Shown: positions 1 through 11,155, numbered from the stretch's first letter. The stretch is 64,000 nt of DNA from Capsicum annuum (GCF_002878395.1 NC_061122.1:80091930-80155929); one strand, 5' to 3'. Translations and numbers: made by a program. The notes: generated from the sequence alone by a model not told the origin.

Positions 1-312
1 ATACGTAGGAATACTTATTCACTTCCTAGCTTAGAAACATGCGGGGTATTACNNNNNNNNNNNNNNNNNNNNNNNNNNNNNNNNNNNNNNNNNNNNNNNN
101 NNNNNNNNNNNNNNNNNNNNNNNNNNNNNNNNNNNNNNNNNNNNNNNNNNNNCTTAAGTGACTTATATGAACATGCTTAATGCATCATAAGTTATCCTAT
201 CACTAGGATATTCATTGTAAGTCATGTATTCAAGTATGAATCACAGGATAGGAGATTTCATACGTAGGAATACTTATTCACTTCCTAGCTTAGAAACATG
301 CGGGGTATTACA
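1..312 (-). repeat. E1 3' LTR, terminal part (interrupted by gap)
   Basis: End fragment of the 3' LTR of element E1, which lies on the minus strand. The 160 bases at 153-312 match 7926-8085, the outer end of the 5' LTR, with six differences by eye (about 4 percent), so E1 is a fairly young insertion compared with its neighbours. The LTR edge is the CA at 311-312, next to a polypurine tract. Bases 1-52 repeat 260-311 exactly, on the other side of the gap. The rest of this LTR and its target duplication lie outside the window. Confidence 0.85.
53..152. other. Assembly gap of exactly 100 N
   Basis: A run of exactly 100 N, the usual placeholder for a gap of unknown size. The 52 bases before it are identical to 260-311 after it, so the contigs on both sides end in the same LTR sequence. 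The true structure here (one LTR, two LTRs, or a collapsed repeat) cannot be read. Confidence 0.97.
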
Positions 313-327
313 ATATCTCCCCCTTGG
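313..327 (-). promoter_or_regulatory. E1 polypurine tract
   Basis: On the minus strand the bases next to the 3' LTR read AAGGGGGAGATATT. This purine run is the expected primer for plus-strand DNA synthesis and fixes the E1 orientation together with the tRNA primer site at 5349-5361. Confidence 0.8.
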
Positions 328-551
328 GAACATTTGTCCTCGAATGAGAATTTACTGAGAAGGGATACAAGACAATAGAACCTGAACTGAACATGAAGAA
401 CTGAAACTTGATCTCATGACTGACATGCTAAACATACTGAACTTGTGCATATCTGATGCACGAACAACTGACACATGAATGAATGACTGAGTATGAAACG
501 GTTAATTGATACCAAGTTTATACTGGAAACTTGAACGTGAACTAAATAAGA

Positions 552-1110
552 TTAAGAAGAACTGTTGCCTTGAGCTTGATCTGAATTGGCGGGGAAGAGG
601 TGAGGATACTTGTTTCGCATATCTGCTTCTGCTTCCCAAGTAGCTCCCTCATGAGACTGATTTTGCCAAAAAACCTTGACTAGAGGGACTTCTTCGTTCC
701 TCAATCTACGAGTTTGATAATCTAAGATTTTGACTGGAATCTCTTCATAAGAGAGGATGTTCTGAATGTCGATGCTCTGAATAGGGACAACAACTGTTGG
801 GTCACCTATGCGCTTCTTTAGCAAAGAGACATGGAAGACTGGATGGACTGAGGCTAGATCTGAAGGCAACTCAAGCTCATAAGCTACCTTGACGAAGCCA
901 CAAAGAATTCTGAAGGGACCGACATACTGGGGACTAAGTTTCCCTTTCTTGCTGGACCTCTTCACTCCCTTCATGGGAGAGATTTTAAGATAGACATAGT
1001 AATTGACCTCGAACTCGAGATCCTTTCTACGAACATTTGCATAGGACTTCTGTTGGCTCTGAGAAGCCTGGAGTCTCTCTCTGATCAACTGAACTTTCTC
1101 TAAATACTAA
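552..1110 (-). pseudogene. E1 pol C-terminus: integrase tail and chromodomain
   Basis: The end of the E1 polyprotein, with an open frame of 178 codons ending at a TAA at 552-554. The frame begins in the integrase C-terminal region. It then reads through the SPQYVGPF and HPVFHVSLLKK words typical of Ty3/gypsy integrase tails. The last 50 or so residues (EEIPVKILDYQ, VKVFWQNQ, ATWEAEADM) match the chromodomain carried by Tekay/Del chromoviruses, which in this clade directs integration toward methylated-histone chromatin. This part is better preserved than the rest of the gene. It cannot act alone because the upstream frame is broken. Confidence 0.85.
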
Positions 1111-2142
1111 GTCAGGACCTATGATTGAGGCCTCACTAACTTCAAACCAACCAATCGGAGATCTACATCTCCTATCATAGAGAGCTTCGAATGGAGCCAT
1201 CTGAATTCTAGAATGATAGCTATTGTTGTATGCAAACTCAATCAAAGGCAAGTGGTCGTCCCAACTTCCCTTGAAGTCAATTGTATACGCCCTTAGCATA
1301 TCTTCAAAAGTCTGAATGGTCCTCTCTGCTTGACCATCTGTCTGAGGATGAAATGCTGTGCTGAGATGGACTTGGGTACCGAGACCCTTTTGGAATGCTT
1401 TCCAAAAGTGAGAAGTGAACTAGGTACCTCTGTCTGAGATGATAGATAGTGGAACACCGTGTAACCTGACTAACTCCCTGATATAGAGTTTGGCATAATC
1501 CTCGGTGGAATAAGAAGTACAAACAGGAAGGAAATAAGCTGACTTGGTAATTTTATCTATAATGACCCAGACTGAATCATGCTGATGACGAGTTCTAGGC
1601 AAACCCATCATGAAGTCAATGTTAAATTCTTCCCACTTCTAAGTAGGAATGGTGAAATTTTGCCTAGAACTACTAGGTTTCTGATGCTCTATCTTAACCT
1701 GCTGGTATGTAGAGTACTTAGCCACAAACTCTGCAACATCTCTCTTCATCCCACTCCACCAATAGATCTCCCGCATGTCGCGGTACATCTTAGTGTACCC
1801 TGGATGAATAGAGTATCACACACCATGCGCTTCTGTAAGAATTTGCTGCCTTAATTCATCTACACCTGGAACACATAGACGACCCTGACAACGAAGAAGA
1901 CCATCTCTCCCTTGGGAGAAAACCTCGACTTTCTGATTCTGAACTGACTCTTTGAGCTTGACTAGGCTAGGATCCCTGTCTTGTTTCTCTTTTACCTTGG
2001 AAACTAGAGATGAATTTGAACTACTGTGAACATATACACCACCCTCTAAAGAATCGACTAAGTGAACGCCTAGTCTGGCATGCTGATGGATCTCCTGAGC
2101 CATCTTTTTCTTACTATCCTCAACGTGAGAAATACTACCCAT
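1111..2142 (-). pseudogene. E1 integrase: zinc-binding domain and catalytic core
   Basis: Integrase zinc-binding and core regions, broken by stops (for example near 1420, 1642 and 1816). The acidic catalytic triad can be read in VIIDKIT, IISDRGT and DGQAERT. The HHCC zinc finger is damaged: the word expected to carry both cysteines reads KYSTYQQ, both Cys having become Tyr or another residue. Upstream, LRREEVxxP-type text is replaced by the ISHVEDSKKKMAQEIHQHARLGV linker region that follows RNase H. Segments at 1420-1611, 1027-1299 and 1816-2142 are in compatible frames with single stops between them. Decay after insertion is the simplest explanation. Confidence 0.85.
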
Positions 2143-2149
2143 GGAGAGT

Positions 2150-3430
2150 CAACTGAGAGCGTCGGCCACAACATTGGCTTTGGTTGGATGATAAAGAACA
2201 CTCATGTCGTAATCCTTCAAGAGCTCTAACCACCTTCTTTGGCAAAGATTGAGATCTTTCTAGAAAAATACATACTGGAGGGCTTTATGGTCTGTGAAGA
2301 CATCTACATGAACTCCATAGAGATAATGCCTCCAAATCTTCAAGGCAAAAACTACTGCTGCTAACTCAAGATCATGAGTAGGATAATTCTTCTCATGTGG
2401 CTTTAACTGTCTGAAAGCGTAGGCTATGACCTTACCATGCTGAATGAGGACACAACCTAAACCTACTCTGGATGCATCACAATAGACTACAAAACCACCT
2501 GAACCATCTGGAATAGCTAGAACTGGAGTGGAGGTGAGTCTAGTCTTCAACTCTTAAAAGCTCTTCTCGCATGAATCTGACCACTGAAACTTAATCTTCT
2601 TATGAGTCAATCTGTACATGGGAGATGCAATAGAAGAAAATCCCTCGACAAACGATCTGTAATAGCCATCCAAACCTAAGAAACTCCTAATATATGATGG
2701 AGATACAGGTCTGGGCCAGTTTCTTACTGCCTTGGTTTTTTGAGGATCTACTCTAATTCCATCACCAAAAATAATATGGTCAAGGAATGCTACTGATCTT
2801 AGCCAAAATTCGCACTTGCTGAACTTAGCGAATAATTGGTGATCCCTGAGAGTCTGAGAACAATCTTGAGATGGTCTGCATGATCAAGCTATGTGCGAGA
2901 ATAGACCAGAATATCATCTATGAAGACTATGACAAACATGTCCAAGTATTGCTTGAACACACGGTTCATCAAATCCATAAAAGCTGCAGGGGCATTAGTA
3001 AGACCAAATGACATGACTAAAAATTCAAAGTGACCATACCGAGTATGGAAAGTTGTCTTCGAAATGTCACATTCTCTAACTTTGAGCTGATGATAGCCTG
3101 ATCTGAGGTCTATCTTGGAGAAGTAACTGGCACCCTGAAGTTGGTCGAATAGATCATTAATCCTGGGGAGAGGATATCTGTTCTTGACCGTGACCTTGTT
3201 GAGTTGACGATAATCAATACACATCCTGAGAGAATCGTATTTCTTGCGCACGAATAATACTGGCGCACCCCATGGGGAAACGCTGGGTCTGATGAATCCC
3301 TTATCTAAGAGTCCTTCAACTGATCTTTTAGTTCCTTGAGTTCTGCTGGTGTCATTCTGTATGGCGAAATAGAAATAGGTTGAGTATCCGGAAGAAGGTC
3401 TATGCCAAAGTCTATTTCCCTTTTGGGAGA
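2150..3430 (-). pseudogene. E1 reverse transcriptase and RNase H
   Basis: Ty3/gypsy reverse transcriptase followed by RNase H, minus strand. The frame at 2889-3251 holds the RT fingers and palm: [43 protein letters not shown] and the catalytic box FIDDILVYS, all intact. RNase H at 2260-2550 keeps its acidic residues in [16 protein letters not shown] and FTDHKAL. The stretch between them (2551-2888) carries stops and small shifts. RT copies the element RNA and RNase H removes it; here the broken frames rule out an intact enzyme. Confidence 0.88.
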
Positions 3431-3935
3431 AATGCCTGGAAGATCTTCAGGAAAGACATCTGAGTATTCATTAACAACAAGGACTGTTTCGAGGCTAGGA
3501 TATTCAGAACTGGAATCTTTAACATACATGAGATGATACACACACCCCTTAGAAATCATTTTCCTTGCCCAAAGGTAGGAAACAAGTTGATCCCTGAACG
3601 CTGAAATGCTACCCTTCTACTCTAGGACGGGCTCATTCGGGAACTGAAACTGAACTATCTTACTTGTACAGTCGACTGTGGCATAGCAGGAATAAAGCCA
3701 ATCCATGCTGAGAACGACATCAAAATCAGTCATCTCTAACTCTACTAAATCTATTGACATGAATTTCTGAGATATCAAAACCGAGCAGTTTTTGTATACC
3801 CGGTGAGCTGTGATGGTTTTTCCTACTAGGGTAGAGACTGAGAAGGGCTCTACTAGGACTTCGAGACTGATTCCAAAATCACCTGCTATGTATAGAGTAA
3901 CAAAAGACAAAGATGCACTTGGTTATAGCAAAGCA
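3431..3935 (-). pseudogene. E1 retropepsin-type protease, active site lost
   Basis: The aspartic protease of the polyprotein. The readable frame (3617-3910) has the family words GDFGISLEVLVEPFSVST and FDVVLSMDWLYSCYATVD. Just upstream, where the catalytic D-[PL]-G-A should stand, the minus strand reads leucine, stop, Pro, Ser, Ala. The Asp codon is a stop and the Gly is Ser, so this copy could not process a polyprotein. The linker toward RT follows at 3305-3559 ([20 protein letters not shown]), in another frame segment. Confidence 0.82.
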
Positions 3936-5146
3936 TAAACATGAACATTGAAAATCTGTAACATACCAGTAACGATATCAGGAGAATTTTCCTGATCTTG
4001 TCGGGACTGAAGAACATAGAGTCTATTTGGGCATTGCCCACTGGTAGCACTGGAAATGGCACCCTGCTGATTCAGGCAACTGGACTGAGCTGTAGAATGA
4101 TTTGCTGACCCTGAAGACTTGACTGCAGACACTCTCTAATCTTGTGGCCTGGCTTGCCACAACCAAAATAGACATCACTACCGGCTCTGCAAATGCCCTT
4201 GTGGTTCCTACCATAAGTCTGACAAAGGGATTCGTTTGGGCACTGCTAACACTGCCCTGAGATTTAGAGCCTGACGCTTTGTTTCTATTACCATCTCTGA
4301 ACTTCGGCACTGGAGAACTGGCAGAGGAAGGAGCTGGAATGGCGGACTTGGAGCGAAACTGTGACTGATTTCCTCCATCTGACTTGGGGTGAGGAAAGTT
4401 GAAATTACCTGACCTTGCTCTCTTGTTCTGCCTCTCCCTAGTCTTAAACTTTTGCTCTTCTACTTGCTGGGCATGGGTCATGAGTCTTGCTAAGGTCATA
4501 TCACCGATCGGCATCGCAGACCTATACTTATTTACCATGCTATATCGTTGACCCCTAACATGAACTTCCTTATCTTAGCTCTATTTTCTGCAATCACATG
4601 AGGAGCATACCTGGCTAACTGAGTAAATCTGAGAGAATACTCCCTAACCATCATATTCCCCTGCCTGAGGTTGATAAACTCAAAAACTTTGGCTTTCCTC
4701 AACACTTGGGGAAAAAATCTGTCTAAGAAGGCTGTGACAAATTCCTCCCACTTGATAGGGACTCTATCATCTAACCTCTCAGACTTTTACTGTTTGTACC
4801 AATCATGAGCAACATCCTGTAACTGGTAGGTAGCTAACTCAGCACTCTCAATAGAAGTAACACCTATGATGTCGATGACCTTCTAGACTTGGTCAATGAA
4901 CTCCTGAGGGTCCTTATCAGACTTAGACCCATGGAAAGATAGAGGGTTCATCTGGGTGAAGTCCCAAACCATAGCTGCTTTGGGAGTGGCCACTGGATTG
5001 GCCGGAATAACTGGTGGCCATTCATTCTATGCAGCCATGGACTGAGGAAGTGTGGTAAATGCGGCTCTAAACTCTGCATGGGAAACATGTTCGCCCAAAG
5101 GATCTTCGGGCTGAGGAGCTGGTTGGTTTCTTCTCTTTGGGGCCAT
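3936..5146 (-). pseudogene. E1 gag
   Basis: Gag begins at the ATG at 5144-5146 (start MAPKRRNQ), about 200 bases inside the primer binding site. The N-terminal half gives the plant gag text (PLSFHGSKSDKDPQEFID, RLDDRVPIKWEEF, REYSLRFTQLARYAP) with several in-frame stops such as those near 5028 and 4885. A basic region follows (EEQKFKTRERQNKR). Near 4140-4220 lie two zinc-knuckle remnants: one Cys is Tyr in CQTYGRNHKGIC, and the first Cys of FGCGKPGHKIREC is Tyr as well. Gag normally forms the cytoplasmic particle and packages the RNA. Not functional here. Confidence 0.82.
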
Positions 5147-5348
5147 GGTCTGGAATAAGAGAAGAATGGATTAGACTGAGAGTTTAACTTGTGATTATGC
5201 TCACTAGTATGACATGAATAATGAAGAAAGGGGACTGTTCCTAAAACATCTTATAGCCTCCCGCACATAAATATGACGCGCAACACACCCATGTACAAGA
5301 CACTACTAGATACGACTTTCAAACTTCCTATGACTCTATTGAACCTTA

Positions 5349-5361
5349 GGCTCTGATACCA
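5349..5361 (-). promoter_or_regulatory. E1 primer binding site (tRNA-Met type)
   Basis: The minus strand reads TGGTATCAGAGCC, the standard complement of the initiator tRNA-Met 3' end, four bases inside the 5' LTR edge at 5366. Confidence 0.9.
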
Positions 5362-5365
5362 AGTT

Positions 5366-8085
5366 TGTAACACCTCGATTCGCTAAGCCGAAATGCTACA
5401 CGGTGCTCATAACCCCGAGGGACCACAAGCTAACCTATGACTGATATCTGTACCTGTATACTGCAAATCATGATATAATAATGCGGAATACATAGAACTG
5501 TAAGGCCATAAGGTTCAACTAAATACAATCATGTGGGTGAAAATACCCAAAACAACTCAATCTGAATGTAAGTCTGAACATAAATCTGAAAGCCTCTAAA
5601 CTATTTGAATAAGGAGTTGAAGGAACATGTCTCCAACTAACTCCATAAAACTGAACTGAAGAAATAAATAAATAAATCAAATAATATTGTCCTCGAATCA
5701 ATGAGGACTCACTGTGTCTCTACGACTGGAATGCTACCGCTACTGCTAGGCTGGAGCTCGTGTCTCAGAACCTATGGTGTAACATGAAAAGAAAGCACCA
5801 TAGCGCAAATATGTCAGTACAACTGGAGTAATGAGTATACGAGGAAGGTAGGCTAAACACAAAGGGTTTCATGCATGAACAACACTGACTGACTAATATG
5901 AACGTGGGAGTGCAAACACACATATATAAAAACTAGGACCGTGAATACATGATAGCATGACCTATAAGGTAATACATGGTTTACTGATAACTGTCATGAC
6001 TAATACTAAAACTGATAACATGGACTACTGTATCTGACAGTCCTGTATATACTAAAATCTGAAGAACGCCCTGAGTTCTTTTACTGAGACTGATACTGAA
6101 ACTGTGGGTAGTAGTGTTTAACCGACATGCCCTATGTATGTCATTATGGCTAAGCTGGGGTCCAATCTCTGCCCCGACTGGAGGGGTGTTAATACCGTGC
6201 CACGGGTAAGGATAGCCTATAAGTGACCTTTATCTCGCGGGCACTCAACGAGAACGGTGGGAACCCTAAATTGATGGGTTAAGCCACCTCATCAACCCTA
6301 ATATGATGAGTTAATATGTCTCAACCTATGCTGGCTACGTAGTTCTGGAACACAAGGATGACTATTAAGAATCACACCCTGAACTGGCGGGTGAGTTCCC
6401 ATCCTTGGGTCTACTCGGTGCTAACCTCTACTCTCATCTGGAGGGACTGGACATGAATAAATGACTGTGCATGACTTAATTTTACTGAATTTTCGTTGAC
6501 TGATGGAATGTTACTGATATCTGACAACTGACTAAGATCATAAGGTTTTCCTAAGTCACATGACTGAATGAAGTCTATGGAATCATAGCTTGAGTTCGGA
6601 TATCGTGAAACATGATATGGATCTAGGAACACATCCATAGATTTCGGGTACAAGTACCCCCAAGGACTCAATGGAAGGAAACTGACACACATGATTAACT
6701 TGATCATAAGAGTAGAGTCCATAATTTATAATATCATAAGTAGGGATCTCATACTAAGCATGGTTATCAACAATGTATTGCATGGAAAGGATTTCATATC
6801 ACATGGAAGTACTTGCACAATCTTAATATTATGTTCATTGCATAATCATATTGGCAACACATACCAATAGCATGGAAGTTCATGTGGATTGCATGGTTAT
6901 CATACATCTTGTTCATAAGTAGGATTTGCAAGTAAACATAGCATAATCTCATAAGAATAGTTCATGAGTATTCCAACAACATTTACAAGGCACATTATCA
7001 ACATAAAAGTCATTGGAATGTAAGGGCATATCATGAATCCTTCACTTAGTCATAATTTAGCTATATTGCATGATTTCTAGTTTCTTGGGCATTTTATTAA
7101 ACACCTTACATGCACATCCTAAGAATAGGTGAAATCATCAAATTATACATCATGAACAACCAAATTTACATGTTTCCAACTCATATGATATCATGAAATT
7201 CAAAACAATCATCTAAAGATTCCATCTTGGGAATCACCCAATATCAACAACATGATCATCAATACCCAACAATATAGAAATCATACTTTATAATAAAAAA
7301 GAGGGTTTTTGAACTTTATGGATGAAAGGGATCCATAAATCAACTCACGCATACCTTAGAAGGAAGATTCTTGATGATTGACGGAGGAATTTTCTTGAAA
7401 TCGAATCTTCAAGCTTAGTTATGCAACCCTAGTTGTTTTTATCTTTTAGTGCTCTTGGATGATGAGCTTTGAGATGATAATAGGGTTTTAATATGATTAT
7501 AAGCTATATATTTCGTAGGGTTAAGTTTAGGGACGTGTAAGGAGTGTTAAAAGACTTAATTACCCTTAAAATAACTCAAAACAGAGTGTTTTTGACACCT
7601 GAAATTGACTTAGGTGGCGCCCAAGTGATCGCCTATGCTTGGGTTGGGCGGTGCCTAACCAATCGCCTATGCCTGGGTTGAGCGGCGCCTAACCAATCGC
7701 CTATGCTTATTGTCTCTCACGAAAATGGGCATAACTTTTTCGCTCGGGTATTAGATTAAGGCAAAATTGGTATCGTTGGAAAGATAATTCGATTCTCTAT
7801 AATTTGGTGGGTCTAAATCAGCCAAAATACCACATTAGCATCGAGTTCTACTTGTTCAAAGATGACCCTTGTATAATCAAACACTAAAACTTGATGGATT
7901 TAAAAGAACTCTTAGCTTGTATTACCTTAAGTGACTTATATGAACATGATTAATGCATCATAAGCTATCCTATCTCTAGGATATTCATTGTAAGTCATGT
8001 ACTCAAGTATGAGTCACAGGATAGGTGATTTCATACGTAGGAATACTTATTCACTTCCTAGCTTAGAAACATGCGGGGTATTACA
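5366..8085 (-). repeat. E1 5' LTR
   Basis: A 2720-bp LTR with TG at 5366 and CA at 8084-8085. Its 160 outer bases recur at the other end of E1 at 153-312. In element sense it starts at 8085. A GC/CpG-rich cluster of short repeated words (GCCTAACCAATCGCC type) lies at 7610-7745, followed by a likely TATA box (TATATAG, about 7504-7513). The inner part of the LTR (5366-6450) holds a segment with ACCGTGCCACGGGTAAG and GGCTACGTAGTT that is shared with the E4 LTR. E1 and E4 therefore belong to related LTR families. The base after the LTR (8086) begins the flanking E9 sequence. Confidence 0.9.
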
Positions 8086-8628
8086 GTTTTCCTTTTTGGA
8101 AACTTGTGATAGAGGTATATGTTAATCTCACTGCTTTGATTTATGTCTTTAATAGACAATGGGTTGAAGTCCCCAATGTTTAAAATTGATCTATGCCTTG
8201 TTTGACCATGGGTTCAAGTCCCTAATGCTTTGAAACTATATGTGTCCTTGTTGTGATGGGTTTAAGTCCCTAGTATCTTGAGTTGCTTCATGTCTTTAGT
8301 AAAATGATGTGTTCGAGTCCCTAATTCATGAATTGAGAAAGTATCCTTGATAAGTTGATGGGTTGATATCTCTAAGTTGTGAAATGAGTAAGTATTGATA
8401 ATTAATGGGTTTAAGTCCCTAAGCTTTGAAATGAACAAGTGTCTTTGATAAATAATGGGTTTAAGTCCCAAAGTCGATGAAAGGAATGATTGATTGATAA
8501 TGAGCATGATGTATATTGTACCCTTGTTGTATACTTTTTGTAACTTGTTCAAGGGTTGGTTAGATATGTGATGATGTGTTAACCTTTGTTTATTACTTAC
8601 CTTACCCGTTATTCATGGATGAATGATC
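8086..8628 (+). repeat. E9 3' untranslated region with 49-bp B-box-like array
   Basis: Internal sequence upstream of the E9 polypurine tract, cut off at 8086 by E1. It holds seven units spaced 47-51 bp apart. Each contains a word near GGGTTTAAGTCCCTA, starting at about 8161, 8210, 8258, 8309, 8360, 8407 and 8457. The matching 3' region of E5 (38766-39050, other strand) has two such units and near-identical flanks, so E9 and E5 are one family and the array is longer in E9. No coding frame is supported here. Confidence 0.7.
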
Positions 8629-8642
8629 CAAGTGGGGGAGAA
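8629..8642 (+). promoter_or_regulatory. E9 polypurine tract
   Basis: CAAGTGGGGGAGAA directly before the E9 LTR. It is equivalent to the GTGGGGGAGAA beside the E5 LTR at 38750-38765. Confidence 0.7.
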
Positions 8643-9734
8643 TTAAAACACGTGTACTTTGAACTATTGAAAAATTTCTTTAATTGAAGTCACTGGGGTG
8701 GGTACGACTTGGGGTATGATTCATACCTCTTGGATACGAGTTGTATCCTTATTTACATACCCTCTCATATACTAGGAAGTGTGGTGATGGTTACTCACTA
8801 TCCTAGTTACGAGTGACCCCCTTCTCAATCGTACCAAAGGGTACGAGTCGTATCAAGTGAGTCATGTAGAGTTTGTTCTTGAACTTTCAGTGGACTATTT
8901 TTGATACGGTTGAAGTATACGAGTTAGAGGTTGAGTCGTACCCATTAGATACTACTCAATGGTGTATGGTTGTACCCTTAATACTGTAGGTGACCTAGGA
9001 GAAGACTAGGGTACGAGTCAGGGTACTACTGTTACCTTAGAGTACGGTTCCCCTAGTGAGTCGTACCCCTGGACATGTCCATTTACAGCTTTTAGTTGAG
9101 GGCCTTATGGTCATTTCTTATACCCTAAACCCTAAGTCCCTTCAATATATAAATGTATATAGCCTCCTTAAACATATTTTTAAGTGGATCAAACATCCAA
9201 AACACTCTCTCAAACTTATCTTTGAAGAATTAGAGGCTAGGGTTTCAAGGATGATCTTCAAGAGGCAAAGTAAAGTCAAGACTCTTGGTGAATCAAGTTG
9301 TCTAAGGCATGTAACTCTTCCCCTTGTTAGATAACTCTAAACCCATGTATTTTGCACTTGGATTAGTAAGTCTACATGGTGATTTTGGATTCAAATGAAA
9401 GGGTTTTGTTGCCTAATGATGAATAGTGTTGTTTCTTGCTTAGACTTGTGTTTATACATGTTATTGATGATGACTTCCATTGGTGAGTAATTTTTGTATG
9501 TGGTTTAACATGAGGGTCTTGAGTAACCCTAATATTGATGATTTCTACCATGATAATAACCTTGTTAAAGGTATGCACATAAGATGTTTGTGAAAATGTC
9601 TAAGTGAATTTTCTAGTCACATGTGGTGATATGTTGAACTAGGTCAATGGCCCAATAAGTATGAATGATTGAAAATGATATTGTAAAAGTATTATGAACC
9701 ATGTATTGTAAAATGATGACTTTGTTGAGATAAT

Positions 9735-10440
9735 GACTAATAAGGGGTTGAAGTCCCTCAATATAAAGATGAACTTGAATTATGTGTTGAGCTAAAGTAT
9801 GATGAGGATGTGGTATAAGCTTGTTAATGAAACATGAATAGTTTGTGAGGGTCTTGGTGACCATAAATTGAATTTTATGATGAATTGAATGAAGCAATGG
9901 CCTATTGAAACGGTTGAGCAATGAAGGCTCCCATAAGGACCATGGGGCCATGTATAGTGTTGAATTAGTTAAATGGTTAAAGTCCTTAATTTCTGTATGG
10001 AATGATTATTGATACATAGGAAAAGGGTTAAAGTCCTAATGTCAACCAATGATAGTTGTGATGGCTTGAGGTTGAAGTCCTTTAGCTTATGAAATGCCTC
10101 GAGGTTGAAGTCCCTTGCCTTATAAAATGGCTTGAGGTTGGAGTCCCTTCCTCAATGAAATTGTTTGAGGTTAAAGTCCCTTGCTTAAAGAGATATCTTG
10201 AGGTTAATGTACCTTGCCGAATGAAATGACTTGCAGTTAAAGTCCCTTGGTATGAGGTTAGAGTCCCTTGCCTAGATGAATGTGTGTGTGGTTGGAGTCC
10301 ATTATTTGACTGATTGTGTGTTTGATTAAAGTCCTTTTCTAATGAAAGTGTTAGCATGGTCAAATTCCTTTGTATAATGGTATGCGAATATGGTTAAAGT
10401 CCTATGCCTAATGAGAAATGCTTGAATCTATAAGTATGGA
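9735..10440 (+). repeat. 33-bp tandem array in the E9 LTR
   Basis: About a dozen imperfect units carrying AGGTTGAAGTCCCTT or a close variant. In the core (10069-10330) they are spaced about 33 bp apart, with spacer text like GCCTTATGAAATGGCTTG. Flanking units are further apart. The position in the LTR matches the 33-bp arrays of the E5 LTRs (36960-37310 and 55050-55405), whose minus-strand word is GGTTAGTGTCCACTT. It encodes nothing recognisable. Confidence 0.8.
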
Positions 10441-10810
10441 GGGTCGGAGTCCTCTACTTCATGTCTAATGAATGAATGTTCAATAATGTTGTTAAGCCTT
10501 GATTTCTAGATTTGCATGTGATATAACTATATGTAAGGGTAAGTGTATGAATATGATATATTGACTAGTTATTGAATGATGATGCTATTATATCCTTATT
10601 CTTGAGTTACATACTAGCATTTTAATTGCTAACCATCTCCAGACTCCATGTCCCCACGTGACATAGAAGCCGGAGCATCATCTTCTCTTCCTAAGCAGTG
10701 ATTAGGTGATCAAAGAGGTTCGTGCACTGACTTCGAAGTGGTGAACTTTCTTATTTTTGAAGACATTCATTCTTGGTCTCCTATCTTTAGACTTAGTCTT
10801 ATTTTGACTT

Positions 10811-10915
10811 GGTTTAGCTATTGTCGAGGGCTTGTCCTGACATATACATTTCTAAACATCGGTTTAGCTATTGTCGGGGGCTTGTCTGACAAATACATTT
10901 CTAAACATCGGTTTG
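10811..10915 (+). repeat. 50-bp direct duplication in the E9 LTR
   Basis: Two adjacent copies start at 10811 and 10861 with GGTTTAGCTATTGTCG and end with TACATTTCTAAACATC. A third partial GGTTTGAATAG follows at about 10911. Each copy contains the GTCGGGGGCTTGTCTGAC inverted-repeat motif that is single in the E3 and E5 LTRs. Confidence 0.8.
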
Positions 10916-11155
10916 AATAGAGGTGTTGTAGATGACTATGGACTTGGGTGAAATGGTCAGATTGATGAATATAATGAAGTGTTTAGACATGTTTAAGTTA
11001 TGACTTGTAGTGTGTTTCCGATATCTTATTATATGGTTGGGGTTCATCAGACCCTTGTGATTTGTATTGATGATTAGGTTGGGTTATTGGGGTGACTTCT
11101 GATTCATATGGGCTTGAGGTTCCTATACGACATGGCCCGATTATGAGGCATGCTA

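Larger units (their letters stand above)
8643..11155 (+). repeat. E9 3' LTR (old, degenerate)
   Basis: An LTR of about 2.5 kb related to that of E5 but in plus orientation. It starts after the polypurine tract with a decayed edge (TTAAAACACG instead of TGAAACACC). It then has a cluster of TACGAGTCGTACCC-like words at 8700-9070, a TATA-like stretch at about 9137 (ATATATAAATG), a repeat array at 9735-10440 and the GTCGGGGGC...TCTGAC motif near 10820-10895. The last recognisable part is the GGTTGGGTTA...GGGCTTGAGGT block that mirrors the E5 LTR end. The edge near 11155 is uncertain because it has diverged. The target duplication cannot be checked since E1 removed the left side from view. Confidence 0.65.

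Noticed and set aside
9056..9334. 92-codon plus-strand open frame
   Set aside because: Lies in the U3/R part of the E9 LTR across the putative TATA box; no motif and not kept in the E5 LTRs.
9735..10440. CRISPR-like array from regularly spaced 33-bp repeats
   Set aside because: Spacers are similar to one another, repeats are imperfect, the array sits inside an LTR of a plant element, and no cas-like gene exists.
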